The notes beneath the pieces were generated by a model. The model did not search any database and had not been told where the DNA came from. It worked only from the letters and a program-made list of their open reading frames with translations. Both the position numbers and the translations under genes were made by a program. 64,000 nucleotides of DNA from Ephydatia muelleri (taxonomy: Eukaryota > Porifera > Demospongiae > Spongillida > Spongillidae), in contig JABACO010000022.1 in assembly GCA_013339895.1 (NCBI GenBank), forward strand, positions 3,090,452 to 3,154,451, in the 5' to 3' direction. Below, piece by piece: positions 19,821 through 30,577 of the stretch (the first letter of the stretch is position 1; every line of letters begins with the position of its first letter).

Positions 19821-20778
19821 CAAGATAAAAAATCCTTTAATTCTTTTAATTTTGGACTCATTTCGGTACCGCGTTGATTTATGTTGTTGCTATAGACGAT
19901 TTCTATGGGACTTGAGGTACAAACAGCAATTTTGAACTGTGTTCCGCTCTTTAACTACACCTTTCTGAAGTTGTTACCCTACTTTCATCTTTTTTTTTAT
20001 GTGGCTTGTATCAATCTGCTAAAGCAACCATGAATAATACCTCAACACTTTAGGCCCGGATGTTTTGCTACATGCACGTAATCAATTAAATATGGCTGTT
20101 TCTAGTGAGAACGCGAGCTCTTTACAGTTGAGATGCTACACGATCGCAGTATTGAAGAGCACTTACATTGGAACAAAAGCAAGATATTCTCGTCGCATAC
20201 CACTCGCTGCAAGCCGGAGATTCCAAGGAACTGTTGGAAGACCCAGAACAGAAGCCAAAGGAAAATTACCAACAGCGGGTAGCTACATTACTCAGTTATT
20301 CGGCAAATAAAGTCGGGCTCGTGTATCGTGATTGGCATCATCAGCTGGAGATTCAAGTAGCCATGCCACCCGCCAATCGTCTTCCTAAACAACAGCACAT
20401 ACCCAAGTCGAATGACGTTCTCCTTGCTGTGCGTACCCTTGTGCGAGAGAAGCGCTCAAGGAACGAACGGGTCTCGCAATGTGTTAGATCTGATAAGCAG
20501 CGGATGTGGCTAGTTGTGGACGATCAGGACCCCAAAGCTTTTGCCTCGTCATTGTGCTGTGATTGCTTTAGCAACAGTAGATTGATACAAGCCATGTAAA
20601 AAAAAAAGGTGAAAGTAGGGTAACAACTTCAGAAAGGTGTAGTTAAAGAGCGGAACACAGTTTAAAGGTATTGCTGTTCATACCGCAAGCCCCATAGAAA
20701 CCTGACTAAATAGAAAAAAAATCAATGCGGTACCAAAACAAGTCCAAAATATGGAAGAATTAATGGTCTTATATCTTG
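19821..20778. mobile_element. DNA transposon-like element with about 200-bp TIRs and cargo ORF
   Basis: The left arm (19821-20035) and the reverse complement of the right arm (about 20572-20778) align along their length: shared blocks GTGTTCCGCTCTTTAACTAC, CACCTTTCTGAAGTTG, TTACCCTACTTTCA and GCTTGTATCAATCT. Termini read CAAGATA. The interior, about 540 bp, carries the 143-residue ORF. No exact target duplication is visible. No transposase motif is seen. Confidence 0.75.
20168..20599 (+). CDS. Cargo ORF in TIR element, unknown protein
   Basis: 143 codons from ATG, MEQKQDILVAYHSLQAGDSK onward, with LSYSANKVGLVYRDWHHQLE, VRTLVREKRSRNERVSQCV and a C-terminal LCCDCFSNSRLIQAM that runs into the right inverted repeat. 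Charged, soluble, with a Cys pair near the end. Codon quality looks coding, not random. A second open frame just upstream (from 20089, MAVSSENASSLQLRCYTIAV) overlaps it in another frame, so an intron or a frameshift may link them. No domain recognised; it is either a captured host gene fragment or a truncated element protein. Confidence 0.4.
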   Translation: MEQKQDILVAYHSLQAGDSKELLEDPEQKPKENYQQRVATLLSYSANKVGLVYRDWHHQLEIQVAMPPANRLPKQQHIPKSNDVLLAVRTLVREKRSRNERVSQCVRSDKQRMWLVVDDQDPKAFASSLCCDCFSNSRLIQAM

Positions 20779-20809
20779 AAAACTTCAAGTTCTACATAGT
20801 GATAAAATC

Positions 20810-21646
20810 CAGCAGCGGATCCAGGATTTCTGGAAGGGGGGTCTAATAACTATACTCACAAGCGGGGGTGGGTACTGGAGGGGGCGTGCCTACTCCCGTA
20901 ACAGCTAGGGAGTCTGGGGGAGCGCTGTAAGCTCCCCCAGTGTAGTCTCGTTCCCAGACCCAGATTCCCAACAGCTGCGGGTGGATTACATCTCGTAGCG
21001 GTGATGTAATCCACCCGCAGCTGTTGGAAATCTGGGTCTGGGAACAAGACTACCCCCCCCCCCCCCCCCAAGTGGGAAGCTCCAGCCGCTTTTTCACTTT
21101 TGCGTTCATTTAAGCATACTTTGAAAGTGTATTCAATATTGATAGCTCACAAGCGCAATATTCGAATTGATTAATATACGCGTGTAGAAGCCTGCGTGAG
21201 TCAACGTGGTCATGGATAAGGATAGCGAATAGAAAACTCTACGCAAAGCCATTGTGACCGTATTCTGGTCTAAACGACATACACGTTTTACCTTTAATAG
21301 CATTATATACCTACTTGATTTAGCTCTACCTGTTTCCTGAGGTAAACTATCTTATTTTGATCGCTTACTTCTTGCTCGCACCATTCCATCGCGCAGCAGT
21401 AATACTAATTAAACACGCTTGGAGGGCCTTGGCTTTAGACGCCCCCCCCCCACACACACACACACACTCACACACACTTTGGGTCGAATGCTAACTCGCT
21501 AATCAGTTCACTCGCGTTCACTAAACGCTTCGTTTTTCAACTCGTCAATCATGTAATTAATTATTCATAAGTTAATTTATTCATAACTGGTCGGGCCGAG
21601 GGGGGGGGTCTTTAGACCCCTTAGACCCCCCCTGGATCCGCCACTG
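20810..21646. mobile_element. Non-autonomous hAT-type element, 5-bp TSD
   Basis: Termini CAGCAGCGGATCCAGGA and TCCTGGATCCGCCACTG-type complement; flanked on both sides by AAATC (20805-20809, 21647-21651), a 5-bp target duplication. Inside are G and C runs and a long hairpin (20943-21052). No transposase frame. The TIR matches the element at 23409-25039, which carries transposase remains. Confidence 0.8.
20943..21052. repeat. Near-perfect 50-bp hairpin
   Basis: Arms 20943-20992 and 21003-21052 pair with two mismatches around a 10-base loop; the arms include TTCCCAGACCCAGATT and GCGGGTGGATTACATC. One arm of a related sequence recurs at 41217-41275 inside another element. Confidence 0.9.
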
Positions 21647-21895
21647 AAATCTTAATCCCAATATCGCAGATTAAAAAAATACTATCCATCGATGCATGGA
21701 CATTGATATAGCTGCTTCACCGGACTACCACATTTCTATATACTTCCTCGACGCTGTAGATGGTTCTGTGGAAATCACTAATTTTGATGCCTAATTCAGC
21801 ATACACTCAAAAATATTAGAATTCAAGGTAAATCTGCTCAAATTTTCAATTAAAAGTTGAAAGGTAAGCACACTAGTACCATTTACGTTCATTAA
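21647..21895. other. Short unique spacer; nothing recognised
   Basis: Sequence between the hAT-type element and the TA-flanked MITE, with no exon or repeat detected. Confidence 0.4.
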
Positions 21896-21897
21896 TA

Positions 21898-22153
21898 CCA
21901 TAAAGTACCACGAATAAGCTCCCTCCCCCCCCCTCCACCCCCAACAATAAAAAATGGCTCATGTTTAAATGTGCGCATCTCCTTAACCTCGAAAGTCTCA
22001 AATGTATTCAGCATTTCAGAAACAAAATGGTACCTGTACATGATTATGAAAAAAGTTACACAGAAGCATTCGCGATTACGTAGATACGGACATTTAAACA
22101 TGAGCCATTTTTTATTGTTGGGGGGGGGGGAGCTTATTCGTGGTACTGTACGG
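21898..22153. mobile_element. MITE with TA target duplication (mariner-like)
   Basis: Flanked by TA at 21896-21897 and 22154-22155. Inverted arms of about 65 bases carry AGTACCACGAATAAGCT, a C (or G) run and CAATAAAAAATGGCTCATG. Only two main differences are visible in the first 17 bases of the arms (CCATAAAGTACC against CCGTACAGTACC). Confidence 0.8.
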
Positions 22154-22155
22154 TA

Positions 22156-22904
22156 TATACGAGTAGTAGATGATGCCATGCAATTCACAAAGTGGACAAA
22201 TAGATAACATCCATTATTCTTATTCATACACTAAACTGGTAAACATACTAATATGCACACAAGAATATCTTTGTGGCAAACCACAGAACCTATACAAACT
22301 CTCTCTGGGGATTAAGGGCTATATGACACAAGATGGTCCAAGATGTCACTGGACCTGGTACAGACACAGACCCAAACAAATAAAAGAGACCAAACACACA
22401 ATGCACTACAACATAAATACCTAGGTAAAACTAATCAAGGGACTAGGAGGTTGAATGTCAAATACACGCCCACAGACAGTGACTTAGTATTGAAATCCCA
22501 CCAATTATGATGTGCCTAGAGATACAACTATTTGGTAGGCTTTGGCCATCACGTTTGAAGTGGGGTGGCAATCATTCCCCTACACCAGGCAGACTATCCA
22601 GTTCTCTTTCCCCACCTTCAATGAAAATTGCATACCTGAAGCAACCCACTATCAAAGTTCTAGCATGAGCCCATCTCACCTTTGAAAACGTTCAATGCTA
22701 AGTGATGAAGCAGAAATAAGTGCTCAATCCAACTGTGCGAAAAGGAAAAGGTTAGGTTATTTAATATGCACTGCAACATGCACAAAAAACCAAAAGGACT
22801 TTAATCCCGCTCCCCACCTTAAAATTAATCCCCATCAATAAATGTATTAACACTCATCTGCCTTATATGTCAATTGTATGACTCACTGGGTTACCACGAG
22901 TGGA
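22156..22904. other. No gene recognised
   Basis: About 750 bases with no convincing exon, RNA gene or repeat. Confidence 0.4.
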
Positions 22905-23305
22905 GAGAAGGGTGACCATGAGTGCAGAGAAGGCGACCATGAGTGCAGAGGAGTGCAGAGAAAGTGGCCATGAGTGCAGAGAAGGTGACCATGAGTGCAG
23001 AGAAGGTGACCATGAGTGCAGAGAAGGTGACCATGAGTGCAGAGAAGGGTGACCATGAGTGCAGAGAAGGTGATCATGCATGCAGAGAAGGTGACCGAAG
23101 GGTGACCATGAGTGCAGAGAAGGTGATCATGTGTGCAGAGAAGGTGACCATGAGTGCAGAGAAGTGTGACCATGACTGCAGAGAAGGTGGCCATGACTGC
23201 AGAGAAGGTGACCATGAGTGCAGAGAAAGGTGGCCATGAGTGCAGAGAAGGGTGACCATGAGTGCAGAGAAGGTGACCATGAGTGCAGACAAGGGTGCAG
23301 AGGTG
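22905..23305. repeat. Minisatellite, 21-bp unit
   Basis: About 19 units of GAAGGTGACCATGAGTGCAGA with variants (GGCCATGACTGC, GATCATGCATGC). A short remnant with the same unit lies at 26084-26112, beyond the hAT insertions, so the array or its parent repeat has been split. Confidence 0.95.
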
Positions 23306-23408
23306 ACCATGACAGTGCGGAGGATAACATTCCAAAATTGTCCTGACATAATGTCAGGCCATTACACTATTTGATCTGACATTGTTATGAAATTGGTCGG
23401 ACATTATT

Positions 23409-25039
23409 CAGGGGCAGGATACAGGAATTCTGGAAGGGGGGGGTCCCGACATGAATAATTAATAGGGGGAGGGTCCGGGAGGGGGATGTGCCCCCTCCCG
23501 CGCGAAGCGCGGAAGCTTTTGACGGATCGTCATCCCGCACATAATTGGTGACATTCTATAGAAACTTGAAAATACTGTGCGTGGTTCGGTTTGGGGGACT
23601 CTATTCTCAGTGCAACTCATAAACTGCGTATCCTAAATTAATGAGTAATCTCTATTTAACAGACCTATTTTCCTATCATGGCAGATAGCTGTGGAATTAA
23701 AATACGTATTTATCGCCATTTCACATTTGACACTGAATGAACTAATAAAACAGTACAATGAATCTATACAATTACTACAAAATCATTTATTGGTACAAAA
23801 TACAAGATTGAAACATTTTTCTGTTGTGTTTGCTGATAAAAGCTTCACACACCTCATCAATATCAATATCAACATCACTATGCAAATGCATCAGTGCTAA
23901 TCCGGCAAAACGCTCAGAACTCATTGTACTTTGTAAATAGGATTTAATACGCCTCAATGCTGAAAAAGACCTTTCTGCTTCACAGCTAGACACAGGTATA
24001 GTGCAGGCAATAATTAATAGTACTCGTATGTTGGGGAAAACATCTTCATCAGCTGCATGGATACAATGTGCCAGATCTGCAGGAATGATGTTATCAAGAG
24101 GGATTCAGATTTTAGTTTCCAAAAACGTTGCCACTGTTTTAATTCAGATAGAAGTGATGAAGCACTAGGTAAATCACGTTCCCAAAACAACAAACATTTT
24201 GCAAGCTCTTGTAAATCACTGTGATTAATTATTAATGTTGGAACTAGATAAAATAAGTGACTACCAACCATACTGTCACGATGAAACTATTGTTTAGTTC
24301 TTGCAATTGTTCCATGTGATCCAAGAATGGAATTGCCACATTAATTCTGTAATAAACTTCAGGATCTGGATTTTCTGGACCTGCATTAGCCCTGTGTTGT
24401 TGTCTTCCAGATAGACGTGGAACTGTAAGTACTATGCCTAACTCACTACCAATTCTGCTAGCATCCATAAACCAATCATGAAAATCTTTTTCAATGTTCT
24501 CTCTGAAAATTGCAATATCACTGATGACACTGTGTATCAAGTTATAGGCATGCACAATATCTTCATCTTGCGTCTTACCCATATCTGCATGTGTCAAAAA
24601 AGATAAATAACTGAAGTATAAAAAAGAAACTCCAGGCCCGTAGCGAGGTAAGTCTGAAAGGGAGGGGGACGGGGGGGGGGGGGGGGGGTGGATCAATTTC
24701 TAATAGGACTGCGGGGGGGAAGGAGTAGTCTAAGTGGTGTGTGCATGTGGGCCCTCATGCATTCACGCAGCTGCATTCACGTAATGAGATAACGCGATCG
24801 GGTGGGTGAAGTCATAACAGGCGCGCGATTCCTGTACGCATAAATTACCTTTTACTTTCTTTGAAAAGTAATTTAAGATACTTTCCGAGCCCGAGTGAAC
24901 ACGCTTGCCCGTTCTCTAGAATATCACGTGGATGTTGTTAATTGGTTTCGCTAATGAATCAAAGTATTAATCTTATTCATCATCAGGTCTGAGGGGGGGG
25001 TCCGGACACCACCGACCCCCCCCCCTGTATCCGCCACTG
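23409..25039 (-). mobile_element. hAT element with decayed transposase, 5-bp TSD
   Basis: Bounded by CAGGGGCAGGATACAGGA and TCCTGTATCCGCCACTG-type complement, with TTATT on each side (23404-23408, 25040-25044). Length 1631 bp. Transposase remains lie on the minus strand. Internal homopolymers (G run near 24670-24690) and interrupted frames show decay. It shares TIRs with 20810-21646. Confidence 0.8.
23787..24696 (-). pseudogene. hAT transposase C-terminal region, frame-shifted
   Basis: Minus strand, in three overlapping frames: 24696-24244 includes VYYRINVAIPFLDHMEQLQE, 24271-24014 includes LPSASSLLSELKQWQRF, and 23993-23787 holds the hAT dimerisation motif SSCEAERSFSALRRIKSYLQ followed by STMSSERFAGLALMHLHSD. 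The order and spacing match the C-terminal third of ZMYM1/TTF-type hAT transposases. At least two frame changes separate the pieces; the N-terminal TTF finger and first catalytic Asp region are absent, so this copy is dead. Confidence 0.75.
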
Positions 25040-25322
25040 TTATTTTATATATACACAGGTCATATTTAATAGCATTGAAACACAACACATTGCACGTTCT
25101 ATCGCTTAAACGATGAGTGCATGAAAGAACAAAATGGTTTTTAAGATTAAAGAACGCAATGCATAATTAGTCATTATCAACATAGTCCTCAAGAAATGTG
25201 TCCTAATCTTCAAGATTTAACGTGTATGCAGGCTCACTGACAGTTAACTGCACTATTAGTGTTGAATATTGGTGGTGCCCTGATATCTTGTGTCATTTGC
25301 CTGCGCTGCTTGTCATTCCACT

Positions 25323-25700
25323 ATAAACGAACTGCAGGAATAGCATCCCACTGAGCTAGAGGAGGGCAGTCAACTGCTATTCGAAGAAGATGGTTTTTCC
25401 CTAGCGTGTTCCCCTTTCGGTTTTGATACGCTTTAGTATGAAAAAAAAAACACGCTCCAGATGGCTATTTGATGCAGGGATATAAAACAGCTGCTCTATT
25501 AGTCCCAACACGTTGCTCCACTTCTGGGGATCTGCTGCATTAAAGAGTTTCCACCAGTTGGTGCGGTATCCATCCTTGACTAGATTGAGGTACTGCTTGC
25601 CATATTCTGTCAAATCTATACACTCTGCTTTAATGAGGAGTGGATCAATACCAGCCTTTACCAAACATAGTGACAAGTCGATCAATAGCACACCGAGCAC
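25323..25700 (-). pseudogene. Second hAT transposase C-terminal fragment
   Basis: Minus strand frame from 25700 to 25401: AECIDLTEYGKQYLNLVKDG, then WSNVLGLIEQLFYIPASNSH and LERVFFFILKRIKTERGTR, the hAT dimerisation core of the type KWSNVL-hh-h-IP-SN-x-ERVFS-LK. A stop follows, but a neighbouring frame continues LGKNHLLRIAVDCPPLAQWD to TAG at about 25323, which is the expected C-terminus, so one frameshift is present. It is a different hAT lineage from 23409-25039. No TIRs found around it; it could be an exon of a domesticated gene that has since decayed. Confidence 0.65.
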
Positions 25701-26112
25701 TTAAGAGCAGAAACATGTTCACTGATCGGATTTATTTTATCGTACATGTAGATGTTGCGATCTCCTTATATCGTTTTCAAGGATCCACTTCTTTACCGTT
25801 CCGACCGTTACGTTACGTCACGCTTCTTAGATTGAGCGCTCTCGTTCTACAAGGGTGAATCCGCTGCTCGCTTTTTAGACAATGGACCGATCTCGCTCTC
25901 AGCTGCTCAATTCATATCACGCGCGTTTATATATGCAATTAGCGTGCGTGCGCACAACTAGCGGAGCTGCAGCTGCTATCAATATTGTGCGCGGACATCA
26001 TTACCGCACATGCGCAAAATTGGCCGGACAAGTTGCAAAATTGATCGGAAAATGTCCGATGTCCGACTGTTATCCGACACATTGCCATGAGGGCAGAGAA
26101 GGGTGGCCATGA
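25701..26112. other. Non-coding; remnant of split minisatellite at right end
   Basis: Contains GTCCGAC-rich sequence and, at 26084-26112, GCCATGAGGGCAGAGAAGGG, which matches the 21-bp unit at 22905-23305. No exon recognised. Confidence 0.5.
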
Positions 26113-26890
26113 GTAGGGTACATTATATAGAGATTAGGGTGGTACAATTAAGCATGGAATGACCTTACTTAGTTCAGCTAGACATCCGCCTAGTAAGCAT
26201 CACTACAAACTAAAGATTTAAAAACTCACCTCGTGAGGACGTAAATCAGTAGACTGTAGCAGCCAGTCAGACCAAAAGTGATAGTCTGTGAGAATCAGGA
26301 GAGGCTAGTGGATAATTTTCCCATATACAGACAGCACAACATATCCTAACCTCCTCCCCACCCCGAACAGACATTTGAACACCCATACACGAGCCTAGTA
26401 CTTTTTACCACTATAGACCAGTCTCATTCCCCTCCTAGACATACCCAAGCCTCTCTAGACATCATCACAGGTCTATTTTACATGGTTGTAACCTCTTAGA
26501 GGCCAGTAGAGATACAGACAAAACAGCAGTCAAACCTCCAGACAGGAACAGATGAACCAGCAACCTCCAGACTGAAGAGCGGACGTCTATTAGCAACAGG
26601 ACAGGCAAATTATACATTAATAAGACTCACCAAAAAAACATTTATAACCATAGTTTCTCGCTGCGTTTGTTACGTATGTGAACCACATTAGCTTTTGTAT
26701 CACTTGTAACTTGATAGCTAGAGAGGACCTGCAGTCAACCAGTACCAGTCTCAGCAATAAATAGTCTTCGAACAGGAACAAAATGAAGCAGTAGCTCAAG
26801 GCGCAAACAAATGAATTGACACTCCAGACTCAACAAATAAAGCAGTAATCACCAGAAAATACAAAAGGGACAAAGTCCATTGTCATCCTA
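26113..26890. repeat. Segmental duplication C, copy 2
   Basis: Same orientation as 18940-19820. Begins GGGTACATTATATAGAGATT (copy 1: GGGTACATGATGTACTTC) and ends around GGGACAAAGTCCATTGTCATC (copy 1: GAGACAAAATCAATTTTCATC). No conserved reading frame. Confidence 0.85.
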
Positions 26891-27916
26891 AAGAGATCAT
26901 CACAACTCACACAAGTCCCAAAACACAATACAAAACACCTTTATAACAAGTGAGCACATTACACACTATCATTTCACTTCCAGCGCCTACTAGAGCTCTA
27001 GGTCTAGTCCCGACTGACGGCCCCCAATAAATATTTAATGAGTTGAAATAATAAACAACCAATTACAACAGGCGGTATACATACAACATGCCGCTCTCTG
27101 CTCTCTCATAAAAGCACGAAATTCTTATCTTAAAGATTTGGCCCCACGCGAGAGACTGTGGAAGGGTAGAGGAATGAGAGAGAGGAAGGGAGGGGACAGG
27201 GCTAATGGTATGTAAAGTGTCACAACAGGTTATTCGATGTCATACAAAATCACACCACACGTGAAAAACCGATATTGAATACTTATATCTCTGAGAATGG
27301 ATGGAGTCAAGGCCTGTTCACAAACTCATCCAGGGTAACTTGGCAGCTGATGGCTGAGCAAGGGCATGTACCACACCCAAACCGGACTTACCGTTGAATC
27401 CAAGAGTGAGACCTCTCAACAAACGCTCAGTCCAGAAGTACAGACAACCCTGTGCAAATAACAACACACAGAAAATGTCTAACTCTCCAACTTCGTCTCC
27501 TAGAGGAACACAGCCACCTACCAGAAATATATCACTCCCTGAAGTTCAAATGCGCTGCGCATGCGTAAATACCTATAATATCCTAACAAATGCCCGCCAA
27601 GCGGCAGAACGTAAGCAGTGCACTGGATCACGAGGGAGCAGACTTGATCCATTACTGAAACGACTTCTTCTGAGCTGGTCCACCACTAGACAATGAGTAT
27701 TCCAGTGCGATATCACATTCCGTGGTATCACCAATTGCTCGACTTTGGTCATCAACAACTACGCTAAACCATCCTACAAGTTGCAAGAGATGACTGCCAC
27801 GATTAAAACCTAGCTGGTGCGAAGCAAGACAACGTTAATAGTACTGTAGCATGTGAGTGTGTATGTGTGTGTGGTTCAGTAGCTAAGTAAGCAAGAACAG
27901 TATAGCTATAGAGAAA
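26891..27916. other. No gene recognised
   Basis: About 1 kb. A 100-codon open frame at 27394-27696 has no domain and no splice context. A short Ser/Asn/Thr-rich stretch in it is not diagnostic. Otherwise nothing. Confidence 0.4.
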
Positions 27917-30577
27917 CAGGGCCGTAGCAACCACTACGGCCTGTACGGCCAAAGCCGTACAGGTTTTTGGCCTAATGATAAGTTATTAACTAAATTTATT
28001 AATATATGTGATTATAGATTTTTAATATTCATTGTGAGCGGCTGGAGCTTGTGTAGATGGCGGGTATGAAACTGTCAGTGTTCCCGAGCTTAAACCACCA
28101 AACGTGGGCGTTGCGCCTAATCAGCCGTTGAAATGTGTATTTCCGATGCGCACGTTCGGCCAGAAAAAAATGGTAAAGCGTTCTTTTAATCGTAACTGGT
28201 TTTCCAACTGGCATTGGCTACACTACGATAGCTCTCAAGACCTCTCGTTTTGCCACACTTGCGTTAAAGCCGTCAATGAAGGAAAGTTGAGCCTGGCCTC
28301 TGGCAACATAAAGGATTCACCCTTTGTCTGTGGTGGGTTTTCCAACTGGAAGGATGCTACTGTTGCCTTTGCACGCCATGAGCAAACTACCACACACAAG
28401 AAAGCCGTTGAAGTCCTTGTTACGATTCCTGAAACAACAAGGGACATCGGAGAGATGCTTTCAACTGCTCATGCTGAAGGAAAGAAGATTAGTGGACAAT
28501 GCCTTGTAACTATTGCTGAAAATATAAGATTTTTAGCCAGACAAGGTATTGCGCTACGAGGTGATGAAGATGAGAAGGATAGCAACTTTATCCAACTTCT
28601 CCATCTCCTTGCCATTAAACAGCCGGAATTGATTAATTGGATGCAGCAAAAGACTAGCAAGTACACTAGTGCTCAGATCCAAAATGAACTGCTGTCTATT
28701 ATGGGCTCCAGTGTTGTAAGGGACATTGCTGCAAAAATCCAAAATGCAAAGCATTTCTGTATCATGGCTGATGAAGTTACTGATGCTTCAAACAAAGAGC
28801 AGGTGGTGGTATGTTTCCGTACAGTTGATGAGGAATTTGTTTGCTCGGAAGATTTCGTTGGAGTGTATGTTGTGGAGACAACCAAGAGTGACACAATAGT
28901 GCACATCCTGAAAGACACCATGATACGGATGAACTTACCTATTACCAACTGCAGGGGTCAATGCTACGACGGAGCAGCAAACATGGCAGGGCATAGAAAT
29001 GGAGTTGCAGCTCAGATATTGGCAGAGGAATCCCGTGCGACATACACACACTGCTATGGACATGCATTAAACCTTGCAGCCTCAGACATGGTGAAAAAGA
29101 ACAAAATACTACGAGACACTCTTGACACAGTATTTGAGATTTCCAAGCTGGTGAAGTTTTCACCGAAACAAGAAGCTATTTTTAATCGACTTAAATCTGA
29201 ACTTGCTCCTTCAACTCCAGGATTCCGTACGTTGTGTCCAACTAGGTGGACAGTTCGTGCTTTATCGTTACAAAGTGTAATTGATAACTACGAGGTGCTG
29301 AATGCTTTGTGGGATACAGTGAAGGATTCAGTGACCGACTCAGAGGTTAGAGCTCGAATCATAGGGATAGAAGCAACGATGAGTAGGTTCGATTTTCTTT
29401 TTGGTGCAGTGCTAGGTGAGCGGCTTTTAAAGCACACAGACAATTTGAGTAGAACCCTGCAGTCTCCAGCACTTACTGCTTCAGAGGCACAGCAGTGTGC
29501 AATGTTAACTTGCGAAACACTCTGCATGATGCGCTCTTCGGAAAGTTTTGATCTCTTCTGGGAAAGAGTTATACTTCTCCAAGAGAAGTATGGCGTACAA
29601 GAGCCTTTGCTGCCTAGAAAAAGAAAAGCGCCTACCCATTTAGAGGTAGGATCCAGTACAGGCTATTTTCACATTACAGTTAAAGAGCTCTACCGTCAGC
29701 AGTACTTCGAGTGCCTGGACTTAGTTATCAGTGCTGTTAGAGAGAGGTTTGACCAACCAGGCTACGCGGTGTTGCTGAATTTGGAGTCATTGTTGCTTAA
29801 GGCTGCAAAAAAAGAAGAGTACTCTGAAGAACTCCATTTTGTTCTTAAGCACTACCACGATGATTTTGCAGATGCATCAAGACTTGAAACCCAGTTAGAG
29901 CTGCTAGGTGTCATGTTCTCTTCAACAACAGAGAAGCTGAATCCAACTCTTGATGCTGTTAAATATCACGTTTCCAGCCTTTCACTTGCGCAGCGTGCAT
30001 CTATATCAGATGTATGCTCCTTATTGAAGCTGATTTATGTCACGCCAGCCACCAATGCTGTAAGTGAACGAAGTGCTTCTGTACTTCGTAGGGTAAAGAC
30101 TTACCTACGTTCCACAATGACTCAAATGCGATTAAACAACATCATGATTCTCCATGCTCACAAGGAAAGAACAGACGCTCTGTCAATTCCATCATGTTTG
30201 AATGAATTTGTTGCTCTGAACGACCATAGGTTGGATGTGTTCGGCAAGTTTTGAGAACATCATACCATTATGAGACTATATTTAAGTTGAATTTAACTTT
30301 TAGTATGAGTAACTTTTATTGCTTATACCGGCAATGTATAACAGTTCAGTATATCACATTTATCATATCTAATACTGAAATAGCCACCTTGTTAACCTTT
30401 TTAGCAGCAGTTTCAAGACTTTAAATCAATACAGTAGCAAAAACTTCTGGGGCGGAGCTTACAGCGCTCCCCCATACCCCTCTAGCTGAAGCGGGAGGGG
30501 GCTATGCCCCCTCCTGTACCCCTCATCCATTATACATATATAGCCGTACAGGTTATTTTTTCGTTCCTACGGCCCTG
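27917..30577 (+). mobile_element. Apparently whole hAT transposon, 5-bp TSD
   Basis: Terminal inverted repeats CAGGGCCGTAG and CTACGGCCCTG, flanked on both sides by AGAAA (27912-27916 and 30578-30582). Subterminal GCCGTACAGGTTTTTGG (27950s) and GCCGTACAGGTTATTTTTTC (30543 on) are a further repeat near each end. It carries one uninterrupted transposase ORF, so it may be recent. Length 2661 bp. Confidence 0.85.
28104..30254 (+). CDS. hAT transposase, ZMYM1/TTF-type, intact
   Basis: 716 codons open without interruption; the frame is open back to 28038, with no ATG before Met at 28146 (MRTFGQKKMVKRSFNRNW), so the start is either that ATG or in an upstream exon, and GTG at 28104 is only a nominal start. 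N-terminus: TTF-type zinc finger (NWFSNWHWLHYDSSQDLSFC HTC, split here, then FSNWKDATVAFARHE and THKK). Middle: first acidic motif IMADEVTDASNKEQVVVCFR, second CYDGAANMAGHRNGVAAQI, then CYGHALNLAASDMVKK (Cys-x2-His of hAT). C-terminus: VTPATNAVSERSASVLRRVK and TYLRSTMTQMRLNNIMILHAH, the hAT dimerisation region with the third acidic residue in SER. All catalytic motifs are present, so it may be functional. It excises and reinserts DNA by cut and paste in the nucleus. Confidence 0.9.
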   Translation: MGVAPNQPLKCVFPMRTFGQKKMVKRSFNRNWFSNWHWLHYDSSQDLSFCHTCVKAVNEGKLSLASGNIKDSPFVCGGFSNWKDATVAFARHEQTTTHKKAVEVLVTIPETTRDIGEMLSTAHAEGKKISGQCLVTIAENIRFLARQGIALRGDEDEKDSNFIQLLHLLAIKQPELINWMQQKTSKYTSAQIQNELLSIMGSSVVRDIAAKIQNAKHFCIMADEVTDASNKEQVVVCFRTVDEEFVCSEDFVGVYVVETTKSDTIVHILKDTMIRMNLPITNCRGQCYDGAANMAGHRNGVAAQILAEESRATYTHCYGHALNLAASDMVKKNKILRDTLDTVFEISKLVKFSPKQEAIFNRLKSELAPSTPGFRTLCPTRWTVRALSLQSVIDNYEVLNALWDTVKDSVTDSEVRARIIGIEATMSRFDFLFGAVLGERLLKHTDNLSRTLQSPALTASEAQQCAMLTCETLCMMRSSESFDLFWERVILLQEKYGVQEPLLPRKRKAPTHLEVGSSTGYFHITVKELYRQQYFECLDLVISAVRERFDQPGYAVLLNLESLLLKAAKKEEYSEELHFVLKHYHDDFADASRLETQLELLGVMFSSTTEKLNPTLDAVKYHVSSLSLAQRASISDVCSLLKLIYVTPATNAVSERSASVLRRVKTYLRSTMTQMRLNNIMILHAHKERTDALSIPSCLNEFVALNDHRLDVFGKF

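Noticed and set aside
22905-23305. CRISPR-like 21-bp array
   Set aside because: Same reason: no spacers, simple tandem period.
27394-27696. 100-codon plus-strand ORF
   Set aside because: No domain, no splice or promoter context; composition is not clearly coding.
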